Shown here one piece after another: positions 38,401-52,579 of a DNA stretch of 64,000 bases (the stretch's first letter is position 1; each line of letters begins with the position of its first letter). Source of the stretch: Glandiceps talaboti. Its lineage: Eukaryota > Hemichordata > Enteropneusta > Spengelidae. Location: the NCBI RefSeq assembly GCF_964340395.1, contig NC_135568.1:1187501-1251500 (forward strand). Direction: 5' to 3'. The notes below the pieces were generated by a model. It was not told the origin of the DNA. It made no database searches and saw only the letters and a program-made list of their open reading frames with translations. Position numbers and translations under genes: made by a program.

Positions 38401-41400
38401 AGCAGCTCCTCAAAACAATAATCATCTAACAATGGATGTCGCATATATACCTACAAAAATAAAACAAAAATATTGCTTTAGTATGTCCTTCTACCATTAT
38501 CCTTGCACAAAAGATTTTCTTAAATGGGAACAACGCTCCAGGAAATAAAGACATTTTCATGAAATTTGTGTTCTGGTAAATGATTTCATTATTTTACAAC
38601 ACCTGCATTACCCAAGAATTCAGAGAAACAGCAAGTGGGCTTTGCGACTCATTCAGGGATTTTTGACGTGGGTCACATTGCCTCATTGGTGTCCGCAGAT
38701 ATTGCTGATAGAATACATCTAAACAAAGAAGAGTAAAAAAAACACTTGTATGTGACAGCACAGCTGATACTTACCTTGTGGAGTTTTTTAAAGACTTCGT
38801 ATATAAAGATAAGCGAGACCAAAGCAGTAAATATTTCTTCTGTAAATCGGGTAAAGAATCTGACAAGTGTACTTCCTTCAAAGGCGACTACAAAGATGGT
38901 GACTACCAACACCCATATTCCAACCCAGGCACGAAATGGTAGGTACTCCAGATCACTATCTCTACAAAACTGTAATAACATTTATTGTTTATTAATAATA
39001 ATAATAATAATGTCAATTTTTATATAGGATATTCCAAATTAAGTTTCCCGGGTCAAAGTTCATGATTTCTGCTAAATGACTGGAACAAATGAAGGCTATG
39101 CTGATAATATCTGATTTAGGTACCATATGCGATTTATGTTGACATTGAGTCAAGTTCATAATACAATGTGAACGGAACCCTAAATCCACCTTATCAATTT
39201 TACAACTTATGTTGCCCAAGAGTGAAACTCACATAAGTAATGTGAACATAGTAACTGTGCTCAAAGCACTTCAAAATTATTATGGCATGGCACATCAACA
39301 CAACAATGCTTTGTACTTCCTCAGCTCCCTGGGAATCCTATGATCCATTGTTGTCAGTATATAGGATTGAACCCTTCACAAAGCAACCTCTATCCTACCT
39401 GGTCCCTATTCATATAGCTGGGCTGAATGGGTGGACATCTATCCTACCTGGTCCCTATTCATATAGCTGGACTGAATGGTTGACAGTCATGGTTCAAATC
39501 TTACCAACAGACTTCAGAAACAAATGGCAGTAGTAAGGTTCAAAAACGCCAGTTAATAGATTCAAAGCCAGACATGTCAACTATTAGAACATCATGACTG
39601 TACTTTGTTGGGGACTAGACAAGAGGGGAACTGAGATCAGTTCTACGAATGGAACCCAATGTAGTAGCCATAGACTAGTGGGCCCTGGTTATCTGAACGA
39701 TTTTAAATCCTCTTTAATAAATAAATAAATAAAATAAATAAAATAATGACATCATAATTTTTGGAATATTTTGATTAAATACTTACAACATAGACTGCTT
39801 CTTCAAAAATAAGTACAGGACCTGTTGCTCCTATAATGAGAAGTGGTTGCCCTGACAACAATGCAAACAATACTCCACAAAAGGCTGTACCAACTATCAT
39901 TTCACTGACTCCCATCCATCTGTCTGTCTTTTCACCTGACAAATCAAACATGGGGAAACAATTGTCCAGTAAGGCATGCCAACATCACAAACTACTTTCA
40001 AATTGTTCAACTCATCTACTTTGTACTTTGGCTCGTAAGTTGCAGTTTTAACAATAAAGCTGATACAACAAGAGAGTTTCATAATATATAAAAACACTTT
40101 TGTTAAAAGAGTTACAGAAAATTCAAAATACACATAATTATATACACGATATCCATGTAGCCCTCCTTACCATTGATATTTCATCTACAACTCGATACCT
40201 GTTGGTGACACCGACATAGCCACTCTTTACAGCATAATACTGTCATTTGGTTGCAGCTTTCACCTTTATATTTATTACATAACATTAATATCTCTCTTAC
40301 AATTGGAAATGTAACGTGCCTCAATCACAACACACCGTGAAATATGTACACCGATGTATGCAGATTTCAAGTGAAATTGACCACAAAGTGTAAAGCACCA
40401 GTTCATCCGTAACATTTGTAATTTTCACACGTTCTAATTTGAATGCATTTGCATGCAAATTATACATCACATCTGCTTCCCAGAACACGTCTAGTATCTG
40501 TACAAAGCTGTGCTGTTGAAAGACGTGGTTTTGTTAGAAGACAGTCAAGTCCGCACTTGATGTTTTCCCATTATTATTGAATATCTGATTGACCATGTTG
40601 TTGTTGTTGTTGTTGTAAGAATGATGAAAGTTTACAGATAACGTTTCACTTGCCTTCTGAAAAATACTGTCTATATCTCAATCTCATACTTTAGCAGGAT
40701 CAATCCTCCAAACGTGGAACTGATCACAGTGCTATGTGAAGCCAAAAGAAACACGTTAGCACATATTTGCTTCCAAACGAATTTGAAACAGCCGGAAACC
40801 GGAAAAAATACACTCTGTATCAAAAAAGGTCCTGTGTATCAAAACAAAGAAAACTGCTGAAGTCAAAACTGTGTGGTTGGACTCTCTGAAACTGACAGAC
40901 TCCTTATGTGTGGGAGATGAAATAGTCATCTGTCCAAAAGTTCACCTCAAAATATTAACAGCTTTGAATGAATATAATTTAATTAATAAGAAAACCAATC
41001 TTGAAAGGGTTGAAGGGTATGAAGATATGAGATACTGGGATGAAAGTAGACTCCAAGTCATTTTAAAGTTGGACTGAAAATAGTTTAGATATTGGGCTGA
41101 AAGTGGGGTGTACAATTGTTTAAAGTTTAAAGTTATCATTTAGATATTATGTTAGTAATAGAAAGTAGAAATTATACTTGGGCTGCAAGTTGGTTAAGAA
41201 ATCATTTATGCATTGAAAGTGGGCTGTGAAATCAATTAAAGTTGGGCTGAAAACTGGGCTGTGAAATCAATTAAAGTTGGGCTGAAAACTGGGCTGTGAA
41301 ATCAATTAAAGTTGGGCTGAAATCTGGGCTGTGAAATCAATTAAAGTTGGGCTGAAAACTAAAAGAGAAGTGAAATCTTTTCGATACTGGGCTGAAAGCT

Positions 41401-42321
41401 CACAGTGAAATCACTTTTATGTTGGCAATGAGTGGATGGTGAAACTATCGATTCTTAGATACTGGGCTGAAAGCTCACAGTGAAATCACTTTTATGTTGG
41501 CAATAAGTAGATGGTGAAACTATCAATACTTAGATACTGGAAGAGGGCAAGTTTTTAAATAATTCTATACAATCAAAGCTGTTTGTATTTCGGTGATCAA
41601 AGAAGACATCTTTCACACAGTAGGGGTATGTCAAATCTCAACTGTTGTTCCAACCACATAGTTATGACTTTGTTTTAGACAAAGGTCCAACCTTACCTAG
41701 TAAACCACCAAATGTGATTGCTGGTGAGAGGGCAGCAAAGTAAATGAAAACCAATGCAGCAAGACACTGCATTGACAAGGCGTCCTTGAAATCACTGAGA
41801 TATTTGGGATACCGTCGTTTGATATCATTCACTAGACCACCAAATAAACAGCCTGTTCTTTTCAGTGGATCTATCTTATCCACACTCTTGGCAGCTCTTT
41901 CAGATGATGGGGAATCACCTGTACAGTGAAAATAATAACAAACATTTATACAAGAATTGCCTGGCTGGAAATGAGGAAGTAAGGTAAAACCTGACATTAC
42001 TTCTCATATATTGTGTAATAATTTACATTGGTACTAGTAACATCAGTAAAATGACTGGGGAACTCAGGTAGATTTTACCTACTTTACAATCCTTAACAAT
42101 GCTGGTAGGGAACCCTACTAAAATGACTGGGGAACTCAGGTAGATTTTACCAGCTTACCACCCTTAACAAAAAACACTGGTAGGGAACTCTACTAAATAA
42201 CTGGGGAACTCAGGTAGATTTTACATCTTTATTTCCCTTAAAATACACTATAATGCTCTGAAAAATGATCCAAACAGACGGGCCAAATTGTATCATTATT
42301 CTGACTGTAGAAAACATGAGA

Positions 42322-42400
<79 letters not shown>

Positions 42401-45400
42401 AATCATAATTCATATTAATATACAACCCATAGAAACAGATAAAACATCCTCCATTTTGACTTGCCTATACTAACACTTACTTTCCCTGGATTCATCTTCT
42501 TCTTTCTGTCTCATCATTTGTTTCCATTTCATTTTCTTTTTATGCATCCTAGCTATCGGAAGTAGAGTATCTCTGTTCCAATCACCTGGTGGTAATACCA
42601 TACTGTCATCTAAAAACTCATTTATAGCATCTAACAAGTCATCTCTGCAGTCAGCTTCATATGCTTGCTTGTGAAAACGCTGAAAATTACAAAATGAATG
42701 ATAGATTAAAAGAGACAAAATAACTGAACAAGTCATCTCTGCAATCAGCTTTGTACATTTGCTTGAAAAAATGCTGAAAATTACAAAATGAATGACAGAT
42801 TAACAGAGACAAAACAACTAAAGTGTTCATTTAATTAAAATAACGTTCATTGATACACAAACAAATTATAATTTTTTCATGACTACATTTTGGCAATATG
42901 ACTCTTTCCATCCTCAGAACTGACGATGATTATTGTTCACCACTAGAGGGCAGTGTGAATAGTTTGAAATCATCCTTGGTGAACAATTGGATGGGGTTTT
43001 GGCTCAGTCATGTCTGGGATAAGTTGTTCACCACACCATCATTAAATGATGACTCAGATGATTCTCATTCTGGATCGTGGACTTTACCATGTTTATTACA
43101 TGCCAAGTGAATTATTTACACGGAGGCAAATGTTCAGTTTTCTGTATTAATGATGTCCATTCAGATAGATTGCCAGATTGTAAAATTGGATCTTGGAAAA
43201 ATGTCAAGTTCAATGAAGTACTACTTGTTGTAGGGCAATATAAAACCATCTGATCTGCAAGTATCCAGGATGTTCCTATCTAAAAACAATGGTGACATTG
43301 CATGCATACAGTTATTATATATTTTGATTGTGAAGAAAGGAACCTAACATACCTCATCAGCCATAAGAGTTGAAATAGATCTACCAATCTCAGTATAATC
43401 CATAGCACTATCACTCGGACCGAGCAGTACAAATATAAACCTGACTGGTATCGGTACTTCAGTAAAGTTATCCAGCATAGCACCTTGGGCAAGCCTTGCA
43501 AAGGCCATACACGGTGCCTCAAGGAAATCCACAGTACCAACCAGTACAGTTGTAGCCTCAGCACCCTGTGGGATTTGCCTCATAATGCCTTTCACTGGTA
43601 TGTGTTTGTTTGGGTTGGACGGTTTCACCATGTGTGCGGGGACATTACTTTGAGAGGTGGCCGCTTCCAGGTTGTTATTGGACGATGATCTTCCAGGAGT
43701 TGCGCTGGCACCAAGAAGTGGGGATGTTAAATCACCGTGGTTCTGTTAAAATAAACATTTATATGCAGGTTTTACATGTTGTTCACAGTAATCGTCTAAA
43801 TACTGCCACCAGTCCAAATCTCTCTTTCCTTTTTGGTGCTACAATCTGTTCCCAATGAATCTTTTATATAGATATTTATAAAATACAAACAAATACACAT
43901 ATAATTCTGCATATTTCCATTTAGGTTTGGGACTACATGACAGTGCTTTGTTTCAATTGCTATTACATTGCTGTGGAACGGTCAAGGCATTCCAAGTCAG
44001 TCCACAGGCTATCCCAGACACGGCCTGACAACGCATAGCACCTGAGGGCTCTGTCACTGCTTTCCAAGTCAGTCCACAGGCTATCCCAGACACGGCCTGG
44101 CAATGTATAGCACCTGAGGGCTCTGTGTCAGCAATAGTCCCCATTTGTCATTACCCGACAAGTACACCCTCATCTACACTCATCTTGTGAATGAGTGTCT
44201 AATCAATACAAGATTCTCTATGCATGTCAGTCTCTGAGTCCCCTTCTGTGAAAAAACACTATTTGAGTAATACTCACAATAACTTTGCCCTCGATATCAA
44301 TCTTAGCATCAGAACCAGCTCTGTTATTTCTCAGTACACCCATACTAAAGTTCTTCTCTAAAGCTTTCCTGGAGTCTGACTGATGAACCTTCATTGAAGG
44401 CAGACTGGATGCTGACAGACTTCTAAGAATACCCTGTGATTCATTCATATGCCTGTAAATTAAATGATATTCAATTTATCAAATACAACATGTGTTTGAA
44501 ATCTTTTTTCAAAAAAGTTTTGTAAGATATGTAAGATATGCACTGGTTGCCAGTACAATGCAGAATTGATTACAAATTTCTCCTGACCACCTATAAAATA
44601 TTGCATGGTCTTTCCATATGATTTTATTACATGGCAAAAACTGCTGCCAGCATGAGGTGTTTGAAAATAACAAGACTGGAGTATTCATTTTGAGATAAAC
44701 AGAGTAATGTGTCAACTTACCTATGCTGCATTAATAACGCTCTCAGAACATCTCCTCTGGACTCCTCTCCAATTTGATCTTCAATAATCATTTGTTCTGT
44801 GATCTGGTGAGCAATACCAGAGATATCTCTTTGATCTAAATCAAGCAGTAAAGTACCTGTAGACATAAAAACAAAAGATTTCATACTTTGGCCACTAGGA
44901 GTGCTATTTGGAAGGTACCAGAGATATCTGTAAAATACCTGTACATTCACACAAAAAACCCTGGCTTGCGTATATACTACATTATGCTTATTTGAAAGAC
45001 AAAATATTTTATGCTTTTGGCCACTGGGAGTGCTGTTTGGAGGGCAGATATTTGGTTTTAACAAGGGCTAGAATAGAGTGATTATGTCATAGTACTTCCT
45101 AGGAAAATCCTATGGTATTTTTAGAATTTTCATACAGTTCTGTGTTTTAAAATAGGTGTGCTTTTCATCTTCCAGTATAATTTTGATGAACTCAGGAATT
45201 TCCTTTGCACAATGTTTTTGACTCCATGTTCTGCCACATACATAATATGCATACAGTAGCAATTATAGAAATTTTGCCTTCATCTTTTCCTGTTCAATGT
45301 GACTTATCTTGGTATAGCGCCCTCAACCAATATAATTCTATCTTGTGACAGTGCCCTCAACCAATACAATTCCAGTACCTTGGTACAGCGCCCTCAACCA

Positions 45401-48400
45401 ATACAATTCCAGTACCTTGTGACAGCGCCCTCAACCAATACAATTCCACTACCTTGTGACAGCGCCCGCAACCAATACAATTCCAGTATCTTGTGACAGT
45501 GCTCTCACATAACCAGACACATAGAACAGACTAACAGAAGTTCTTACCCAACTCCATTCCTTTCCTTAGCTCCAGTAGACTGTGGAATGACAAAGACGCT
45601 ACATGAGGTTTACCCCATCTATCAGCTCCTTCTTCTACATCTTCTTCAAATTTGATCCATCTAGCCTTCTCCTTCCATGCCATCTTACCTTCAGTGTTGG
45701 TATACAATTCATCCAATTCAACAAACACCTACAGAGAGGAAAACAGTATTACTGCTGTCAAGTATTCACTGGAGAGGTACATATGGTAGTTGGGGGTGGG
45801 GGAAACATTGTAATAACTCAAGTATTCACTTGAGAGATACAGGAGTTGGGGTGGGGAAACATTGTAATAACTCAGGTCTTCACTGAAGATACATGGGGTG
45901 GGGGAAACATTGTAATAACTGTCAACTATTCACTGAAGATGCATATGGGGTGGGGTGGGGTGGGGCGGGAGAAGCATTACAATTACTGGTAAGTCTTCAA
46001 GTTGGTGATGTGTGGGTGTAGGGTAACAATAGTGCAACTGCTGTATAATTCTCAACATTCAAATACTGTAACATCTTCACTGGAGATGACACTGTGTGAC
46101 ATGGAATGATAATGTCACTTTTACAAGTTACTGTTACAGTATCATTTCCACTAACATACACTTTCCAAAACATTCAGTGAACATACCAGTTATAAAGTTC
46201 ATTGCACAGAAATTTGAGAAATCAACCCACTTTACCTCATGAGGGCGATGATCAAATTTTTTCTTCAATTTCAGACCTGAAGTCTTCTTAGGTTCAGGTT
46301 TTTCCTCTCGTTGGTAATGTTTAGCATGTCTTCCAGGATGCATAACAGAGCTAACTCTGCGTATCAAATGTCGACGTACTCCTGGCTGGTCCTCCAAACG
46401 ATGACCTAAATTAAACGTACAAAAAGAATACATGTGACAATAATAATAGGGGAAATACATCTTGGGACTGTCATTTCATTCCGTTTATTCTAATGTTTCT
46501 AAGAACATTATAAAACAAAGATTTTTCTCAAATTTCTTCCAAGAAAGAAATCCTACCAAGTGCCAGTGAATATTCATGAATCCTAAGTGCTTATTACCAT
46601 CAGTACAAAGGTCATGAATATTCATTGTTCAACCATTGCATAAACATTTCTGCTGACTCCCATGATGCAATGTGGTCCACAGCAAAGATCCCCAAACGAA
46701 GGATAACTTCAACTTAGTGTTTCTATGAAATCACATCTAATGTAGGTGATGTAAATCAATGAAATAACTATCCAGGACCAAACATTAATGAGAATACCCT
46801 CACTTCCTAGAGTGGCATTTCAATTTACACAATGTAACTCACGTTACATATAATTTTTTTAGGCTAACAAATTCATATGTTTTTTGACTCTACCATCTTT
46901 TACAGAAAAATACAAACATCACTGGATGCTAATAAGTGGATGTAATATACATGCAAACCCTTATATTCTCGAACTAAGTTTTTTTCATTCATGTCACCCA
47001 GCACACCCCTTCTAGCAGTTATCTAGTAATAGTACATATTTTGCGTGACAGTTGTACTGAATAAAAGCAGCAGAAAGGTTATTTTGGGAATGGGTGGGAA
47101 GATTTTAAAACCTTGGGAGGGGTTCTGACCATGGTGCGTCCAGGATATGGGTAAATACGCATTCTCAATAAGTTGTGGTATGCTGTATATTCTGTACGTC
47201 AAAATCCTGTAGCATGCAACCTTCCCATACCATTAGGTCTTACATGTTGGGTATACACTGTACAAGAACATTACATTGGACCTTATAATCAAATGGATAT
47301 TACAGTTAATAAATTCTTGGAGCATGCTATCTTTCTGTTTACCATAATTATATAGGGCAAGGGCAGAACATTACAATTCCTACCCTAACCTGACTAGATA
47401 GTAATGACAGAACTCACACAACTTGTGGAGAATGTACTTTGTACCTCCCACGTTAGTCTGTAAGGTATGCCGTGACAGGGCGCCCTCTCACATCGGTCAA
47501 CCCCTCTCATGTCTCAGGAGAGTGGACACCGGTGACGGCAGAGCGACAAGACGTACTCTCATATCTCGAAAGAGAGAGGAGACCGACAAGGGTGGAGTGA
47601 CACGACGTACCTTAGAGTCTACTCTCATTTCAACTATAACACTAATCAACTTAACAAATCATGCATTCAAACATCAAGCAATATTTCACTAAATCTACCA
47701 ATAACTTTGATTTGGTTAACTATAGCAGCAAATTTTGCACGTTATTAATTAGTCAGCTGATAACTACAACATGAGACAAAGCCAATTAATGTATTAAAAC
47801 TTAAACTAAACACTTCATAAATTGTCTTTCAGTGCAAAAACCTTCAAACAAATATAAGTGCACTGAGATTAATATTATAAGCCATTCTATCCTTTTCAGT
47901 AGATTAATGGCTTGAGTAAGTCTAATTTTATAGTGTTCTCCTTAGAAATGTTTTGCAAAGAGGGTTTAGTTAGTAATCAGGACAGTAACAATTATTTAGT
48001 TACTGGTTTGATACCAGAAACATCTGTGTCTGGCTGTTGTTTTTAATACTATATGACATAAAATGGAGAGGTTTACAATGTGATCATATCAAGCAGGATA
48101 TTACAAGAGTGCTTTGTGCCCCTGTTAAATTGTTTCGGTAGAACACTGATTTGAAAATTTACTATCACATATGATACAGCAGTAAATATACAAATAAATA
48201 AATATTGCATTTCATTCAGTACATAGTAACCTCTATCATACTATTAATCTCAAATACTCTGTATAATCAAATTTGCTGCGTTTTCCTAAATTTATAATCC
48301 ATCACTCACATTAAAATTCACAATTAGAAAGAATTCCGGTACAGTTAAAATTTTAGTTGACAATATCTTTCCAGTTTAGGACAGAATATTTTGAGAACAG

Positions 48401-51122
48401 TATATCTCAATACCTTTCATCATTGCGAAACTAGAGTATTTGAATATAGAACTTTTTTTTTATCAAACTTTAAATATTTGACTGTACCAGACATTTTTAG
48501 TTGTACCTGGGAGTTCATTTTATAGAGGGTACAATGCTTATGAGGACTGCATTAAAACAATTCAAATTTTTGCCAAAACAAAACACAGATCATAACAAAA
48601 CACATAAATGAACAAATGATGAGAAAGCATGGATAGCAAAGAGAGAAGAGATGTAGGGGAAGAAGCAATATGAAATGGATCTGGTTTGCAAGAATTTCAC
48701 ATTCTAGCATAATACTAGGCAGTAGGGTTTTTATACAGCCATTTTGGGTTACCACATCACGCCATTAAAGCATGCTGTTTTTATACTTGCAGTGTTTTTG
48801 CTATGGGTGGTATAAGTGGGTAAAATCTACTAGAGTTCCCAAGTCATTTTACCCAGGTTCCAAAACAGAATGGTAGATTCTATGGGAAATTCTGACACTG
48901 TTACCCCTTTCCCCCTTTTCTATTACTGGGGGGGTTCCCAACTTTAGCAAAAACACTGTACTTGCTAGAAATGAATATAAGGTACAAAACCTTGGATATC
49001 TTCCAGTATGTACGCTGACTGGTCTGGATACCACATGGAAGATACAATGTGTTATCATATTAGTGTGTCTAGATAAGAATCTATCAAAGTAACTGTACAC
49101 TCTACATGATGTTCATCTTAACTCACACTCTATATATAACATTGGCTGAATGTTAGAAAGCCTAATTGATAAGTACACATCATAACTCCTGATTTCATAG
49201 ACAGCCCAATTCAGATTAGAATCAGAATCTAGGTCTGAACACTAGAGTTTGGCAGAGCTATAGAAAAAGTTGGCCCACAACAAATGACCGATTAATCCGA
49301 GTAATCCTTATTAAGATAATACCAAAATGTGATGACCAGGGACTCTGGTCTTTGTCTGAATTACAGCATCAGTGTTTATTGTGTAACTTATGTAATGTAA
49401 TGCTGGGCCTAACTCTGGCTAAGTCTGTAACTATGTGATTACTGTATAACTTGTGACTTATGTAAAACTCTGGTCTTTGTCTGAATTATGGCATCAGTGT
49501 TTATTGTATAACTTATGTAATGTAATGCTGGGCCTAACTCTGGCTAAGTCTGTAACTATGTGATTACTGTATAACTTGTGACTTATGTAAGACTCTGGTC
49601 TATGTCTGAATTACGGCATCAGTGTTTATTGTATAACTTATGTAATGTAATGCTGGGCCTAACTCTGGCTAAGTCTGTAACTATGTGATTACTGTATAAC
49701 TTGTGACTTATGTAAAACTCTGGTCTTTGTCTGAATTACGGCATCAGTGTTTATTGTATAACTTATGTAATGTAATGCTGGGCCTAACTCTGGCTAAGTC
49801 TATAACTCCATGATAACTGTATAACTTGTGACTTACATAAAACTCTGGTCTTTGTCTGAATTACGGCATCAGTGTTTATTGTATAACTTATGTAATGTAA
49901 TGCTACATATGTATTTGTACTTATCATGTTTGTAGATAATCCTAATTGTAACTCTGTGGTCATTGATCACTTGTGTAATCCATAGCACAATTCTGCAGTA
50001 TTTATACGACTTACATTTTCTAGGTACAAATATAATTATAATGTTGTGTTTATCATACATGCAACCCTTGGTGTAACTGGTGATTAATATGGCGTTTATC
50101 ATATTATGCAACAATTGGTGTAACTGGTGGGTTATCCTTTTGCTGTTGCAATTTGTAACTCTGTCCAGCTATACTTTGTGGTGTAATATTGAATTCTAAA
50201 AGTGTGAGTTGTTGGTGGTTATCATAGATAGTGTACAGTTACTAAAATAGACTTATAAAGAATGGACTGATCACATGAAGGATAGACAGTTGATCTACAG
50301 TATATGTCAAATTCATAACTGAAGCATTTCACATTTTAATACAACATAAACAAATTTTATTTTCTTAATCCGCTTTCTCCCTTGGGGGTATTTGTTTGTA
50401 CATGTTGGGAGAATGAGGAATAAAAGCTTAATAGGGTGTAAAACTAATCAGAAATTTACAGCATTTTTATGTTCATTTGTTGCAGATTTTATATCTATCT
50501 TACAAAGCAAATCTCAATTTCATTGTTTTGTAGTTTTGTCAAAAACAAATTAAGAATCAATTCAATTAAGAATCTGACAGTACAAGATAGAACCTGAAAA
50601 AACTGAATAAATGAGAGAAAAGCATGCATGTCACAAACAAAACAGATTATACAAACACAAAATACAACAACAAACCACAATTTGGCACAAACATAAACTA
50701 TCTCCACATAACAAGTAATATTATATACATGTAAATATATCTAAAACTAACTTAGAATTGTAACATAACATCACCAAGACTTGGATAAAAATAACAGATT
50801 TAGATTAATATCATCATACTCAAAAGTAATTTTATTACTCTGTTAATTTCACTTACTTGCAATTAACATTTCTTCATCTCTCAGCTCTTCAGGTACACCT
50901 TCTGGTACTTGTATCCTATCAATCAATTAGTCAATCAATCAATCAATCAATAAATTAGTCAATCAATCAATCAATCAACCAATTAATCAATCAGATAATA
51001 GATAAATAAATATCTCAATGTATAAAATACCAAACTAAGGAACACTGTCCAATTATCTTAATATATGTATGTATGTATGTATGTATGCATGCATGCATGC
51101 ATGTATGTATGTATGTATGTGT

Positions 51123-51170
<48 letters not shown>

Positions 51171-52525
51171 ATGCATGCATGCATGCATGTAAGTATGTAT
51201 GTATGTATGTATGTATGTATGTATGTATGTATGTATGTATGTATGTATGTATGTATGTATGTATGTATGTATGTATGTATATCATCGTGTCAGTGCAGTG
51301 AGGTCATATCTGTTATACAATTATATAGGTAGATATGACCATTATTGCACTGACACAACGATATATTTATCAATACTGAAAAATAATTTGTGTATTACCA
51401 GTTGTCAGAAAACAGCTACAGTAATCAAGTGTAACCTGTGGCAACCATGGCCAACAATACATACATCATCAATATTAATAGAAGTAATATTGAGAGCTTT
51501 CCCTAGCCCAGGGCCACCCCAAAATAAATCTGTTTTTGGAGAAATTATCTATACGCCTATACAATATATAATAGCAGGTTTTTTTTGGAAACAGGATTAA
51601 AGTCAAAATTGTGTACAGAGTCTGCATCAAAGCCAGAAAGATGACAGTCAGTGATTAGCTAACCTTGGTGTTTGTTCATAACGATGTTTGTGATGCCGAT
51701 GCCGATGTCGATGATGATGTTTCCGTTTCTGTTTCTGTTTGGCTGGTGATGATTTTTTTTCAATCTTCCCAAGTTCAGGAACTTCATCCTGTTCTTCATC
51801 TTGACTATCTCCAATGTCAACAGTTGTAGTTTTCTGTTTATCCATCTCAGGAACGGGCTCTTTCTTTCTCTCCCCCTCTCCCTCTTCCTCCTCCTCTTCC
51901 TCTTCTATGATCTTATCATGTACAGTATGTTTATCAACTACCTCAGGTTCAGATTCATCTGAATCTACTCTCAACACAAACGAGTCTTTGTCAACCTTTG
52001 GTAGCCACCCTTCTTCATCAGAGTCCCTTTCATATACAGTTTCTACATCAAGAGGTTCACCTCCAAGTGTAAACTGAAAACATAATAATATAAATTTTAG
52101 ACATCTTCATAAGATTAGATGTGGAAGCCATGTGCACTTCCACACACAATTCTTACCACAGCAGACACTAGACCCACAGAAACCACACACACATCAAGTT
52201 ACTAGACCCATAGAAACCACACGCACATCAAGTTACTAGACTCATAGAAACCACACACACACATCAAGTTACTAGACCCATAGAAACCACACACACATCA
52301 AGTTACTAGACCCATAGAAACCACACGCACATCAAGTTACTCTATTTCCAACCAACCTAAAGTCCATCCTAAACACAAATCATGCTTTCCAACCAACCAA
52401 ACTAAAGTCCATCCTAAACATAAATCATTGTTTTCAAATTCTGTACTTACTTGTTAATCTGACACAACCTCCTTAACAAGACTTCTACCCTCCTTAAATA
52501 AACTTATAATCAAGCAGTCACCCCT

Positions 52526-52579
<54 letters not shown>

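Noticed and set aside
40871-41077. 68-residue plus frame in intron 15
   Set aside because: Runs antisense to the anion exchanger and blends into the 36-bp repeat; no recognisable domain.
42898-43110. 70-residue plus frame
   Set aside because: Intron 13 of the anion exchanger gene, antisense, no domain; contains only the CTCF-like motif.
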